Assembly (NCBI GenBank): GCA_916613615.1
Contig: OU744732.1
Span: forward strand, 33,131,950 to 33,195,949
Reading direction: 5' to 3'
Length of the DNA stretch: 64,000 bases
Source: Steromphala cineraria
Taxonomy: Eukaryota > Mollusca > Gastropoda > Trochida > Trochidae
A program made the translations under genes and the position numbers. Below, piece by piece: positions 1 to 11,869 of the stretch (the stretch's first letter is position 1; each line of letters begins with the position of its first letter). The notes below the pieces were generated by a model, which did not search any database, had not been told where the DNA came from, and saw nothing but the letters and a program-made list of their open reading frames with translations.

Positions 1-882
1 CTGGGAAATAACGTGAGCTTGAACAAGAGTAGCAGTTGTTTCTTTGCTGATGAGATGACGTATCATACTGATATTTCTGATCTGGAAAAATGCTCTCTTG
101 CAGACCATACTTATCTGTGATTCAAGATTTAAATATTTGTCAAACAAGACTCCAAGATTTCTTGCTTCAGAAGTTGGTTGAATGGAACTGGTGCCTATAC
201 TCAGAGGTGGAAGTGTAAGGCTTGAATGAATGTGTTTTGATGTTATCACAAGGAACTCCGTTTTGTCCTCGTTCAACTTGAGAAAGTTGTTGTTCATCCA
301 TGAACCAATGTGTGAGACACAGTCACTTATTGCAGAAAACGTATGATGAACGGAGGTTTCACATCTAGGTTTGAAGGCAAGATACAGTTGGGTATCATCT
401 GCATACAGATGATATCCAAGTCCATGAGTCCTGATGATGTCACCAATAGGTGAAGTGTACAACGAGAATAGAATTGGACCCAGAACCGATCCTTGTGGAA
501 CTCCATATTCCAGTAAAGTCCTTTCAGATGATTCCCCATTTATAAGGACAGACTGATATCTGCCTGAGAGGTATGACCTAAACCATTCTAAAACATGACC
601 AGAAATGCCGAATCTCGTATGGAGTCGGTTAAGCAGGATAGCATGGTCGATAGTATCGAATGCAGCTGATAAGTCAAGTAATACTAAAGCTGCAGCCCCA
701 TTGCTATCCACAGCTTCTAGTAAGTTCGTTTGTACCCGAAGAAGTGCTGTTTCAGTACTGTGGTTCTCCCTGTAAGCTGACTGTAGAACTTCGACATGTT
801 GACAGTCGACAAGATGTTCCTTCAGTCTGGCTGCAACTACACGTTCAAGCACCTTCGAAATAAAGGGCAAATTTGATACCGG
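1..882 (-). mobile_element. 5'-truncated non-LTR retrotransposon (LINE), reverse transcriptase part
   Basis: The minus strand is open from about 882 to the window edge in one frame. It reads like the middle and thumb of a LINE reverse transcriptase of the CR1/L2/Rex or jockey-like kind. In order: PVSNLPFISKVLER, a YRENHSTETALL stretch, LLDLSAAFDTIDH (first catalytic aspartate), GVPQGSVLGPILFSLY, then YADDTQLY (catalytic YADD) and a C-terminal LNEDKTEFLV segment. The frame has no stop or shift over 290 codons, so the insertion is fairly young, but no initiation codon, endonuclease or ORF1 is present. Coding similarity ends sharply near 882, as expected of 5' truncation during target-primed reverse transcription. 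The 3' end lies outside the window, so tail and target duplication cannot be checked. Clade assignment is by motif style only. Confidence 0.93.
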
Positions 883-1561
883 TTCATGTGGGAATAGGAA
901 GCAATTTAGCTATAAAAACAGTATTGAAAGATGTCGTATTGAAATAATGCTTGTATAAGTTTTTTGCCATTATTGGTATTCTTGATTGTACTACAATCTC
1001 ACCAAAATTATCACGTAACGCTCGTTTTTTTAGCTTAAAATGATCTGCAAAATTTGAAATTACCGTACAATACTGTATGTAATCACTATATACATGTATC
1101 AGACCTCGATGAATTTGGATTTTTGATTTAGTTTATATTTTCGAAATAACATTTATGCTTTGGAAAGAGTCTGAATTTAATCAGACTGATATTGCTTTCA
1201 ACTCTTTGATAATTTACACATTTCAAAGTTGTTATTTCATATCTTTCATCAAGTTTGGTAATGTAAGAAACCTGCTTCAAATACATCAAAGATTTAGGAT
1301 ACCTGGTACTCAATTCCACTGTGACTGACATCTAATAACAACGTGCTCTCTTAATCATTCGGCCTATAATTCTGACAGCTCATACTCAGATTATAACTTT
1401 TAAAAGTCAGATACTTTCCAGATATAATCAGATTGATCGATCTGCTGAAAGCATTATTTCAAGGTATGAATAGAGTTTCTGTTTCTACTCTATTTTTGTT
1501 CAGATAAGCCCGATAATGTCCAAACAACATTATTGTTGTTTTTAAATAATCAAAACTAGCT

Positions 1562-1729
1562 CAGAGCTACAGATAAGCTGCGTACTTGCGTAAATTACGC
1601 AAATAATTTTGTGAAAACCCAATTCATCTGAATTTTATTGCGTACAAGTACGCTAACAATTTTTCAAATACTCAATTAACTCCCTTCATTATGCGTACAC
1701 AAAGCAATTAGGAGTCCAAACTTGCGTAC
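1562..1729 (+). promoter_or_regulatory. Left terminal and subterminal repeats of the hAT element
   Basis: After the 15-bp terminal repeat, the motif GCGTAC (or its complement GTACGC) occurs at 1580-1585, 1640-1645, 1648-1653, 1693-1698 and 1724-1729; the 1640-1653 pair forms a small palindrome, GCGTACAAGTACGC. Clusters of short subterminal motifs are the known transposase-binding sites in hAT elements such as Ac, so these are the natural candidates here. On the right, related GGAGTAC motifs occur near 5079 and 5134. Binding is inferred, not shown. Confidence 0.6.
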
Positions 1730-1908
1730 TTGTTATTTATTGCCCAGACATTTCATAGCTGATATCGTCCTCTCATCTATTTTTAGAACAGTCATCGTCA
1801 ACATTGCAATGTCATACTCTCAGGCAGTGTCATTTACGAGAAAGCGATGCCTATACAGCAAACATGACTTGATTAACGGCACAGTTAGGAGTTTATTACC
1901 ATGTGACT

Positions 1909-2172
1909 AAGGCCAAGTTCGAGTGGTGAAAATAGTATGACTATTTTTAACTACAGTTGACAGCGTTATTATTTATGCTAATTATCCCTTGGATTTAAGT
2001 TACACTGTCTTCTTTGGCCCTAAGATGTCTGTAGACTATCCTATTTAACCTTTTGATCGTTTACGACAATCGTTTAGGGTTAGTTTATCTAGCGTAAGGG
2101 TTGGTGATAATTATGACTAAACTGCAGTACTCCCAATATTTAGACTATTTTTAGCACTCGAACTTGGCCTTT
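1909..2172. repeat. 264-bp inverted-repeat element nested in the hAT 5' region
   Basis: AAGGCCAAGTTCGAGTGGTG at 1909 onward is matched in inverted orientation by a segment ending CACTCGAACTTGGCCTT near 2171, giving arms of about 28 bp with few mismatches (both also share AAATAGT/ACTATTT further in). The interior shows no coding potential. It could be a MITE that landed inside the hAT element, or a structural part of its promoter. No clean target duplication is visible. Its right end is only about 16 bp upstream of the transposase ATG. Confidence 0.6.
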
Positions 2173-2188
2173 ATGTATTTGTTGAAAT

Positions 2189-4411
2189 ATGGCGTCCTCA
2201 CGGCAACGAGGGAGGAAGGCTGCTGTTTCCAAACCACAAACAAACACATTATTTTCATACATTGAAAATAAAGGTAAAGAATCAAAACAAATAGCAATCA
2301 GTATCATCCATATTATTTTAGAAAATGTCGACAGTAATTGCCATAAAAGACGGCATACGGGAGACAGTGTCTCAAAAAAGACGATGACTGAATGGAAAAA
2401 CAAATTCCCATGGCTTGAATTTTCCGATAAACAAGGGCAGATGGTTATGAACTGTAACATATGTAGAAAATATCAAGTATCCCTTCAGCTCACAAATGTG
2501 TGGTCCCACGAGGGTACAAATAACATTCAGATGTCGAGCATAACTCGCCATAGAGATGGCATTGAACATAAACACGCATGTGAAAAGTCTGCTGAAGTAG
2601 ACTGTACTGAAAATGAATGTGACGATGATCAAAACACTAGTTCAATTTCACAAAATGACAAAATATTATTTAATACTGTATATTATTCTGCTTACTCTGA
2701 ATCTCCCTCAGTTCAAATAAATGATTTGTTGGATCTCCAAAGAATGAATGGACTTGATGTCAAGTACAGAAACTTGAGCTGGGACACAATATCTGATATT
2801 CAACAATGTATATCACAAGTCCTGACTACACATGTTGTTAATGATATAAAAAAATCAGATGTGTTTGCTATTATGCTCGATGAGAGCACAGACATAACTG
2901 TCGACAAAAGATTGTCTGTGTGCGTTAGATACATAAAACACGGTGAAGCACTCACAACTTTTTTGTGTAACACACATCTGGATGATGGCTGTGCCCACAC
3001 AGTGGTCGGTGGGGTTGTATCGGAATTCAGAAAAATGGGATTAGAATTGAGTAAATGTACTTCCCTAGCTACGGATGGTGCGGCAGTTATGATGGGGAAG
3101 CGCACAGGAGTCGGAAAACAGATGCAAGCCAAACATTCTCCTTTCTGTGTACAAACTCACTGTGTTGCTCACAGATTGAATTTAGCATGTGTAGATGCTA
3201 TCAAGAAAATGGATTACTTGCTTAAATTCAGAGAAAAATTTAACAGCTTGTATTTCTTCATAAATGGCTCAAGCAATAGAACAATTACACTGAAAAAGAT
3301 TCAGAAACTTTTAGATGAACCTGAACTGACAATCAAGGAAGCACACTCAATTAGATGGCTTGGTTTAAAGTCTGCAGTTGAGGCTGTGTTCGAATGCTAT
3401 TCTTCAGTGTTAGCAACCCTCTCCAAATTTGCAGAAGAGAAGAATGCAACTGCAAAGGGACTGTGCAAATATTTCAGTGACTACAAAGTTCTCCTGACTG
3501 TTGCATTCATGTTAGATGTACATACAGAACTAGCCATTTTGAGCACTGAACTACAAAAGAAAAACTTGCTGTTGAGTGAATTGGAGCCTTTGATTGATTC
3601 AACCCTTGAGAAACTGCAGTCAATGGAGGAAACTGATGGTCAAGCACTAGCAGACATAAAGGAGAAAATTACCATGAAAGATGGGGATACATTCTATGGT
3701 GAAGATAAGCTTACTCACAGAAGTACCATGGATAGTGAGTTCAAAGGCCTTCGACAGGGGTATATCAAGAACATTTGTAAAAACATGAGATCTAGATTTC
3801 AGCAAGAGGACAGACAAATCCTCAGGGATTTCTCACAAGTATTTGATCCTAGTTTGATGAGAGCAGATACATCAACATCTGATGATGCTTTAGCCCATTT
3901 GGCTGATTTCTATGGTAGTGAGAAGTCTGTGAAGGTAGTTGAGGGGGACATGCAGCAAGGCTATGAGGAAACTGTTACTGTTGTACAGCCTATCCTCAAC
4001 AGAACTGAACTAATGAATGAATGGCCTAGGCTACGAGCAATGATGAAAGGGGCTTATTGTAATTACGAATTCAGTCAAGTTTGCAGAACAGTGATAAATG
4101 TGCACTCTTCTCTTTTGCCAAACTGTGGCATATTGGCAAAAATTGGACTTTGCATGACAGTAACAAGTGTAGAATGTGAGCGTTCCTTCAGCGCACAAAA
4201 TCGTCTGAAATCAAAATACAGGTCTTCGATTTCGAATGCAAAGTTGGACACCTTGCTGAAGATCAAGATGCTTGGTCCCCAGATGACAACCTTTGATTGT
4301 TCCCCTGCTGTGCAGATATGGTTGAAGAAGAAAAGGAGAAGAAAATCACGATTAACAGCTGAGTTTAAAGCAAGACCTGTCAAAATAAGGAGAGTTTCAC
4401 CAGAATGCTGA
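2189..4411 (+). CDS. hAT-family transposase (ZNF862-like), 740 aa
   Basis: An intact DDE-type transposase expected to act in the nucleus on the ends of its own element. An N-terminal zinc finger with C89/C92 and H121/H127 (BED/TTF-like) should bind DNA. The RNase-H-like catalytic core shows LDEST (D231), TDGAA (D296) and the hAT CxxH motif HCVAH (C325, H328), followed by RW at 389-390. After a long helical insertion, the C-terminal hAT dimerisation region has TSVECERSFSAQNRLKS, with the acidic catalytic candidate at 662-664. A basic stretch KKKRRRKSR near residue 716 looks like a nuclear localisation signal. The ATG has a purine at -3 and lies just inside the nested inverted repeat. An AATAAA signal is at 5028-5033. 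The style matches the animal ZNF862/KIAA1586-like group. A domesticated gene is unlikely because the ORF lies between perfect terminal repeats and target duplications. Confidence 0.95.
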   Translation: MASSRQRGRKAAVSKPQTNTLFSYIENKGKESKQIAISIIHIILENVDSNCHKRRHTGDSVSKKTMTEWKNKFPWLEFSDKQGQMVMNCNICRKYQVSLQLTNVWSHEGTNNIQMSSITRHRDGIEHKHACEKSAEVDCTENECDDDQNTSSISQNDKILFNTVYYSAYSESPSVQINDLLDLQRMNGLDVKYRNLSWDTISDIQQCISQVLTTHVVNDIKKSDVFAIMLDESTDITVDKRLSVCVRYIKHGEALTTFLCNTHLDDGCAHTVVGGVVSEFRKMGLELSKCTSLATDGAAVMMGKRTGVGKQMQAKHSPFCVQTHCVAHRLNLACVDAIKKMDYLLKFREKFNSLYFFINGSSNRTITLKKIQKLLDEPELTIKEAHSIRWLGLKSAVEAVFECYSSVLATLSKFAEEKNATAKGLCKYFSDYKVLLTVAFMLDVHTELAILSTELQKKNLLLSELEPLIDSTLEKLQSMEETDGQALADIKEKITMKDGDTFYGEDKLTHRSTMDSEFKGLRQGYIKNICKNMRSRFQQEDRQILRDFSQVFDPSLMRADTSTSDDALAHLADFYGSEKSVKVVEGDMQQGYEETVTVVQPILNRTELMNEWPRLRAMMKGAYCNYEFSQVCRTVINVHSSLLPNCGILAKIGLCMTVTSVECERSFSAQNRLKSKYRSSISNAKLDTLLKIKMLGPQMTTFDCSPAVQIWLKKKRRRKSRLTAEFKARPVKIRRVSPEC

Positions 4412-5185
4412 ATATAACAGTGAATGTGTTGTGAAACTGATATACCAGGAATCCAGTGACTTAATTATCCTTGTGCATTGTGCCTGTCAAAAGTTTCAGA
4501 TTTACAAAAAAAATCTGATCTGTATTATCTGCATTAAAATTTCAAAGTGGGATAATTGCTTTAGTTCTTGTAATTTGTCTTTAATAGAAAATGTCATCTA
4601 TTACAAAGTAAACATGGTGAAATGACAGAGTGATGAGTGATGCCAAAAATGTATACTGGACACAAATAGTTGGGGATATTTACATTTCTGGAAATTATGA
4701 ATATTTGTTTTATTCATAATTGTCACAGTGACAACCATGTGTAAAAACATATGTTTTTGTACTTGTTGAAAGTATGAATAATGTTACTATTGATAAAGAA
4801 TCAATTACAAAAATTTAATATCCCTTACATTTTTGTCAAGTATGTATACTCATAGATATTATGGATCTCATAAACTACCCGGTAATTGTCTATTATATTA
4901 ATTGTACTGAATGAAGTTGTCCTGGCAATTATCCTAGTGCATCCATTATAACATACCTTAATACAGATAACAAACACATGAATCAGCAGTTAAGTTCAAT
5001 TTATTTCAAATGACAAATTGATATTCTAATAAAGAAATGTAAAATCCGTAAAAAACCCAATTGATCTGATTCTGAGGAGTACAATTATTTTGGTTACTCA
5101 AAAGAAAATGAAAATACCCAAATAAAAGTTTATGAAGGAGTACATTACTCAATTAGACAAAAAGTTATCTGTAGCTCTGCTAGCT

Positions 5186-8100
5186 TCCCAACATTTACAT
5201 AACATCTTAAAGACATACATTTACTGTTAACGTGTCTTGCATTTAGTATCTTCTCGTATCAGCCTTACCACAGTTTTCTCAAGTATCAAACTTAGAAAAT
5301 GCCTTTTTGCTAGACATTAGTTATGCGCATATGAACATTTTGGATGGTTGTAATATGCTAGACTTCTAATATATGACTCAAGAAATTGTGAAAGCCTACA
5401 TGTTATACTTAATACATGATGGAATCAATAACCCACGTTTTAGGTCATATAGAGGCCCAATAACCCAAAATGTGCATTCATAGGATATGTGGCGGTGAAT
5501 AATTTGCGAACTTTCTGTCCATGCATTGCCCTGGTAGGAGAATATTGATGAGGGCATTATATATGTTCTCATTAACATTTTGGTAATACAAGTAGAAAGT
5601 TGTGTCATTTAAAGAAGAGATTACTGAGGGACAGTCTACAGTACAAGTAAGGCTATCAAAGAACATGAAGCAATATTTTTAAATGAAAAGCTTTGATCTT
5701 GTAGAGCAATAAGAAATTGTAAGTATATAACATAATTTGGAAATAAAGGTTTCTTTCAGACTCTCCTTTAAAATGTCAATCTTTAATGATGAATGTCTAC
5801 GATAAACTGACATTACTGTGGAAATCATTAGCTTTTATGTTTTCTGACACACATTCAGAGTTCTAAAAAGTCTTTGACCTCCACCTTAATAAGGTAAGGC
5901 TTGTTGTCACTTTGTTTTCCTGTTATCCGAGACTCACATGAATTTGATGTGTAATTATATAGGTTTCCCTAATGTCTTATTTGAAATTAGTTCTTTTATT
6001 TGAAAAAGATTATTATCAAAACATTACACTGTAAGTACGTATATATATACGTGATTTGTGAAGGTTGCAAGTTACAGCTCAAAGTACTAGATACATTTAT
6101 TCACATTAAATATTCATGTTCTGTGCTGAACAAGCAGTTTATATTACTTGATATATCAGGCCTTCCTTTTATGATTTGATTATCAGTGACTGTGATATAC
6201 ATCTGAAAACTTACTGCAAAGATGTTTTGACAAAATTTATCAATTTGTTTTAATCATCGTCAATAGTTAAGGTGATATCCTTTATTAACAGACGTATGCG
6301 ATGACTTCTTAAATGATATGTTTGTTAAAGAAATAGTTGATGATTTGAATACATTAAGATTATTACTTCTATTCAAAATGTTATTAGTGCTTGCATTGAG
6401 CTACCGCTAAGGGATGCATTGTAAATGACAAATCAATTTCTAAGACCTCCCTGAATGATTGCATAGTACTTTAACAAACTGTTATCACTATCTTTTCAAA
6501 ATAAAAATGGCAAAGCAAGGCACTTCATCCATTTCATCCATTTTTAATATAAACAGGTTTTTTTTAATTACTCTATTGTCATCGTTCCAAATTAAAAAAC
6601 AAAACACGTCATGCTAGAATGATGAAAGAAGTACTGAAACCACATATCTAACTCTAACGTGAATCATGATAATAACCCTCATTATAGATGCAAGAAATCT
6701 GGCCAACTAGCAATACATTGCTGTTGATCCATGCAGCACTTCTGGTTTCTGGAGCATGACTTTATGTTTAACATATATATATATATTATTTCAAACATAA
6801 AATTATGATATATATAATGATTATATTTTAGAAATGATAAGAAAATAACCAAACACAAATATAAATGTTTCGAGAACACCATGTCATCAAATTTATCAAC
6901 TAGGTTTAATATAATGTTTAAATAACATGTGAAGACAAAAAAAAACTTTCCCAGCTAACATTATTTTTAAAAAGTCAATTTGCCTCTCTGATAAGTTATT
7001 ATTATCTTATTATTACAGATAACCTGTAATCCCAAAAGGAGTGATGTTCATTACCAAGCCCTTTTTTCAACTACTATTTGTTTGTTTAGGTGTACTTTGT
7101 AGACGACATACTCTTTGGTATTTTGATGTTTATCAAAAACACATTTTATTTCCTTACTGCAATGTTTCTTTTGTTTCCTCAACGTCATCAACCATTATAC
7201 TTCTGGTTTGGCCAATCCTTGCAGTGCAAATGTTGGAACAAAGACTAGATTGTCCAAGACATTTTAATTTCAGCTAAAAGGTCTTTTAGAAGTAATAACT
7301 TCAAGTAAAATATAATATCCTTAAGGAGTCAATTTCACAATGATTGACAGTATCAAGAATCAGTTTTGGTATGCCAGCACTTACTAAAGACCACATAAAG
7401 ACCAATGAATTGTAAGTAAGTGTAAAGGAGTTTTCAGTAAGTCATCACTGAAATCAATCAAACCCAGAAGATCACTCCTGATACTTTATTTTCACAACCT
7501 CTTAGATTGACAGGTAATAACACCTTGCCTAAATTCCCTACATTTACAGCTTACAGATTGACAGCCAATAACAACTCGTTCTCTTAATTGGAACTTGCTG
7601 GAATTTCGCTCTGACAGGTCAATCATCAGCTGAAGGTGTTATGAACTCGGGAACCACCTTTTAAATTAGAAAGTTCTCACCAACAAAACTAACACTACAC
7701 GACTGTGCAACTATAGAAAGCTCGACAGTCAGAGATAGAGGTTCTAGAAATAATGATATTTTCAAAGACAAAATTATGTTAACGAGTTGTTTTAATGAGG
7801 AATGGATATAGTAGTTATTGTAAATTCTATTCTATACTAGATGGAATTGCGCAATTGTCAATTAGTGGGATAATACACGCCCCTGTCTGATGATGATTGT
7901 TTTATCGACTTCTATAATCTCTTTTTAACAATCGTACAAACACGAGCATACATAAGTGCGAACATTTATTTCCTTGTTTTCCTTTTTGTAAGTTGAATGA
8001 CATCGAATTGAAAGGTAGACTGTATTTTTTACTTGAATAACAGGTTGACACTTGCAGTAACAATAGCTCATTTATGTATATAGATTAAACTTCGAACACT

Positions 8101-10940
8101 TCTTTGGGTACAATACAAGCTATACATACGTCAAATTTTAACATGTTATACATACAACAAAAAAGGTTTTACATAAGAAAGGTTAGGAGAAGACAAAAAT
8201 ACCTTCCCAACATATTGAATATTCTTTAACAATTATTATTCATTATTCATGTTTACAGTCAGGCTACTGAATCTGCTTTTGTTTGTAGTTTTGTTGTTTA
8301 AATGATAATAATGGAAATTTACATAACATATCACTGTCTGTTATTTAAATGAGAAATCATGTTGGCGTCGAGTGATGTTTGCATTTCAGATTTCAAATTG
8401 TTTGAATTGGAATCTCCAAAATTATTAAAATTGAATATTTTAATATTAGATATTGTATGCTTTACGCCTGAATGCAAAACTAATATTTATATTAGGAAAA
8501 CGTTGATTGTAGTCAAGCAAGACTATCTGAAACAAAACTTATGTATAAAGGTACAGCAAAGATTTAGATTATAAAATATTGTTTTTAAATAAACACAAGT
8601 TATCAGTTAAAAATGAGTATTGTTAAACCGAGGAAATTATCTATAGTTAATCTTAACAAGAATTAAACTCACATAATTTTCTGTCAAAGATGATTTACTT
8701 ATTCAAAGAATCCAGTCGAACTGGAAGAAAAATACAGAAACAGATCACAGTGAAATAAATATACTTAACATTTACATTTCTAATTACTGATCGTTTTGAT
8801 ATGCTTTAAACTTTGAATACAGCAAATGAATCAATTTCAACGGGTACACATATAATTTTAATCGCAACTTCGGCAATGGCCTTCAAACCTTCAGAAAGAC
8901 TTCAAGCAAAACGTGTTTGCATAAAAGTCAATCTTTTCCCTAAAGTAGTCTTTATCCAGTCAAGGTAGTTACAGTCACCATGTTATAATTGTTTTAGACA
9001 TGATTTTTTTCTCTCATGTTTTTAACATTATTTTTTGTTGAAGCCTTTTTATTCATGAAGAAAAGTATTCGTTACAAGTTCTACAACAAAATACACCCTT
9101 CTCAAATGTGTAACTTGGCAATTCGAGTTGGATACATTAATTAGATAGTGATACAAAGTTCACGATACAAAGTTACTGCTCCATTTAGATTAAATACATT
9201 ATCTTTCAATTTAAAACATTTATTTTCATTTTCCTTAAATTAACTTAAAGACGTGCTACTGTCCCTTTAAGTAGTGCAGATTTTTAGTATAGCTGTAGCT
9301 GTAAAACCGGGTCTATATACCATGAAGATATTTCTGTAACTGCAACCATTTCCTATTAACTGAAACATCGCTGTTCTGGTATCATTCACTGATACTTATG
9401 GAGTCTGCATAAGTATGGGATGTCGTAGTCGCGAATATAAACTCTACGTTCCTTTATTTTATTTATAATGATTTTCCCTGCGTTCCTGTATTTTGGGTGG
9501 ATATTCGATGTGCTCTTTGATATAAGACAAGATAAATTATATGGTAGAGATTGATTTTGTTTTTTTATTTGTTCCCATATATCGATATTGGCATCCATTC
9601 TCTCATCCAAATTCTTTCTCTATATCATGCATTATCCTTTAACACTGTTGAATAAATATAAAGGCATGACATTTTCCATGTCACTATTCGATTGCTAAGA
9701 ATTTTTCAAGTCATAGATATCCAAAAGGTGTTTTCATTGGCTGCAAATAAGGGAAATATCTTGAGTTACAACTTTCACTGCTAGCTTACATAAATAAAAT
9801 AAATAGTGGGAAGAGTGGATTGATCCTCCGCTTGAAGTTTATTAGGTTGAAAATATTGGGAATAATGGAAACTATTTGTCATCATATGTATATCTAATTT
9901 ATTTTGTTTTGTGGTGAATATGATTTTTTGATAATGTAATTCTCTTTCAGACATTTTGGCACTATGTTCTTAAAATGATAGCTAAATATGTTTTAAGTTA
10001 ATATCATGATGTGGGCTAGTAAAGTTATGTTGTTTTCTCTCCATTGATAAAGGTTCAATTGAAAATGGACAACTTCTCGAATCTGCTAATGCTTTTGTTC
10101 TTTTCTCTGATAGACTAAATCATATCTTGTCCTTAAATTTTGTATTGACAACTAGTGAAGAAATATTCTTGGAAAGGTTTAATGAACACTTTTGATACTA
10201 TAAGAAAGTGTATGGTTCAATTAGGTTTGTGATTTATGAGGGTCAACAAACTTAACTATGTCCCAGAACGGCGACGCAGTAATTTTGAGTGATGTCTCAT
10301 GAGACACCTAGTGGAATGAACGGTCCTTTGTAGAGAACAGTGATGATAGAACTTTTGTGTCTCAGTTCGTAAAGTGTAATGACCTTTGCGGGGTCATTGA
10401 ACGTCTTTGTTCAGTGCAGTTGACATTTCAGTGATGTTTGTACTAAGCTTTCCCCATAAATGGCAGCAGAAAGATCAGAGGCACAAAGATACACTTTGAC
10501 ACAAATAAGAATCTAATCCTCAACTGGGATCTTGTCTGTTATATTGCTCATTTTCTGCATAGAGACGTTTTACCTTGCTGTTCTTATGTAACAGTAAAGG
10601 AAAGCAGTTTTGATGTATGTATGGTATTTTTATGCAAGAAACCCATTCCAATATCCATACATGATATGAATTTTGGATTTTTTCTTTGCCCACATTACCA
10701 TCCATGGGTGGTTCATATAACATTGGGTTTGCCTTGAACGTAGTATCCAAAATGTTGATGTTATCAGAACAGGGTCCCTTATTTCATAACTAACTTTAAT
10801 TGCCTCCAATCAGGCATCTCCCTCACAAACTCGGCTAATAAGAACAGAGGTTTGATCAACATTTCATGACTTGATCTGCCTCAGTGGAGAGGGAATGCTT
10901 ATGGCGCTATACACATTTTTGCCTTGGTTTAACCCAGGCT
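5186..10940. other. Non-coding part of duplication copy A
   Basis: No gene found. This stretch aligns with copy B (about 36645-43370) with many small insertions and deletions. Short ORFs are not preserved between the copies. The best conserved segments are 7500-7660 (against 40150-40330) and 10260-10940 (against 42690-43370). Small AT runs occur near 6040 and 6772-6790. Confidence 0.7.
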
Positions 10941-10944
10941 GACA

Positions 10945-11055
10945 TATTTCTTGCTAGAAGGACACCAACAACACAACTCTTTACCAGGTACCCATTTCCT
11001 GCTGGGTGAACAGAGGCACAGTCTCTTGCCCAAGGTGAAGGTCTCTAAACTGATT
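10945..11055 (-). repeat. Old SINE body fragment, duplicated with copy A
   Basis: On the minus strand this reads GGGCAAGAGACTGTGCC, then TTCACCCAGCAGGAAATGGG and TACCTGG, which parallels the body of the better preserved SINEs at 11532 and 62346. No tRNA head remains. The same fragment occurs in copy B near 43375-43465, so this insertion predates the segmental duplication. Confidence 0.55.
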
Positions 11056-11531
11056 TTTGTATGTGTGGATCATTTGCTTCATAAACTGTGTACATAAAAA
11101 TCTACAACTGACAGATCAGTAGTTTATTGCATGTCATATGAATATAACGTTAACGTACACTTACCAGTACTTGATAGATTTGATCCTATATCACATACCT
11201 TGCCTAGCAAGCAAACAGTTTCCCCCAATTTATGACCTTAGATAGCTTTAAGACAGAAATATAGTAAACATAACCACATACTCTCCGCTGAATGATAGAA
11301 TTACAAAAGACTGTAACCTTTAGATTTTCATCTTTCCGAGAACTCGTAAGCATGTTTTCATAAAGGCATATCACTGTCTTATTTCTACAACTAATTTAAT
11401 CTTCTACGCCAAACATGTTACCGATGATATTCTTTACAAACAAACATACACAGTGATAATCATGTTGTTATAAAACTAATTTGTGACATATGCTTCTGCA
11501 GAGGCTTCGATTTACGGTTCGGCATACATAA

Positions 11532-11865
11532 TAATAATAATAATAATAGCTTTCTTATACCGCGCATATATCCATGACAAAGCATGCTCAAAGCGCCATG
11601 AGTATTATTACCCTGGAGGGATAGTATTTTCGGTGCCGCCGATTAAACAGCGCTCCGCGCTACCGTATAGGTCCATACACCCCCCTTGTTCAGGTACCCA
11701 TTTGTACAGCTGGGTGAACTGAGTGCAATGTGGATGAAGTGTCTTGCCCAGGGACACAACACAGATTGAGATCCAAGTTACAAATTTTTGGTGTCTCCAC
11801 CGGGATTCGAACCCGGGTCTCTGGCGTGAGAGGCAAGCATGCTAACCACTACACCACTGTGCTCC
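11532..11865 (-). mobile_element. tRNA-derived SINE, minus strand, only in copy A
   Basis: On the minus strand the element starts GGAGCACAGTGGTGTAGTGG (box A), has a CTC anticodon loop as in tRNA-Glu, and box B GGTTCGAATCC. A body follows (GGGCAAGACACTTCATCC, then TGGGTACCTG), with a tail motif GGCGCTTTGAGCATGC and an ATT-repeat end at 11529-11549. The acceptor stem does not pair, so it is a SINE and not a tRNA gene. ACATAA flanks both ends (11526-11531 and 11866-11871); copy B has the unoccupied site ACCTAAC near 44377, so the insertion postdates the duplication or was never in copy B. Confidence 0.88.
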
Positions 11866-11869
11866 ACAT

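Larger units (their letters stand above)
1562..5179 (+). mobile_element. Complete hAT-superfamily DNA transposon with intact transposase
   Basis: The element begins CAGAGCTACAGATAA (1562-1576) and ends with the exact reverse complement (5165-5179), a perfect 15-bp terminal inverted repeat of hAT type. It is flanked by CTAGCT on both sides (1556-1561 and 5180-5185). Copy B of the segmental duplication has an uninterrupted AACTAGCT-GCCCAAC at about 36644-36655, so the element plus one CTAGCT is exactly what copy A gained. The target duplication is therefore 6 bp, not the 8 bp usual for hAT. The single ORF (2189-4411) is full length. Left subterminal DNA has several GCGTAC motifs; right subterminal DNA has GAGTAC motifs. 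The intact ORF and perfect repeats suggest recent, possibly current, mobility (inference). Confidence 0.93.

Noticed and set aside
10520..10750. 76-codon minus-strand ORF with the same start and stop in both duplication copies (also 42939-43169)
   Set aside because: About 15 of roughly 20 nucleotide differences between the copies change the amino acid, so there is no sign of purifying selection. High local identity of the non-coding DNA explains the shared frame.
11790..11867. tRNA-Glu gene on the minus strand
   Set aside because: Box A, box B and anticodon arm look good, but the acceptor stem does not pair and a full SINE body with tail follows.
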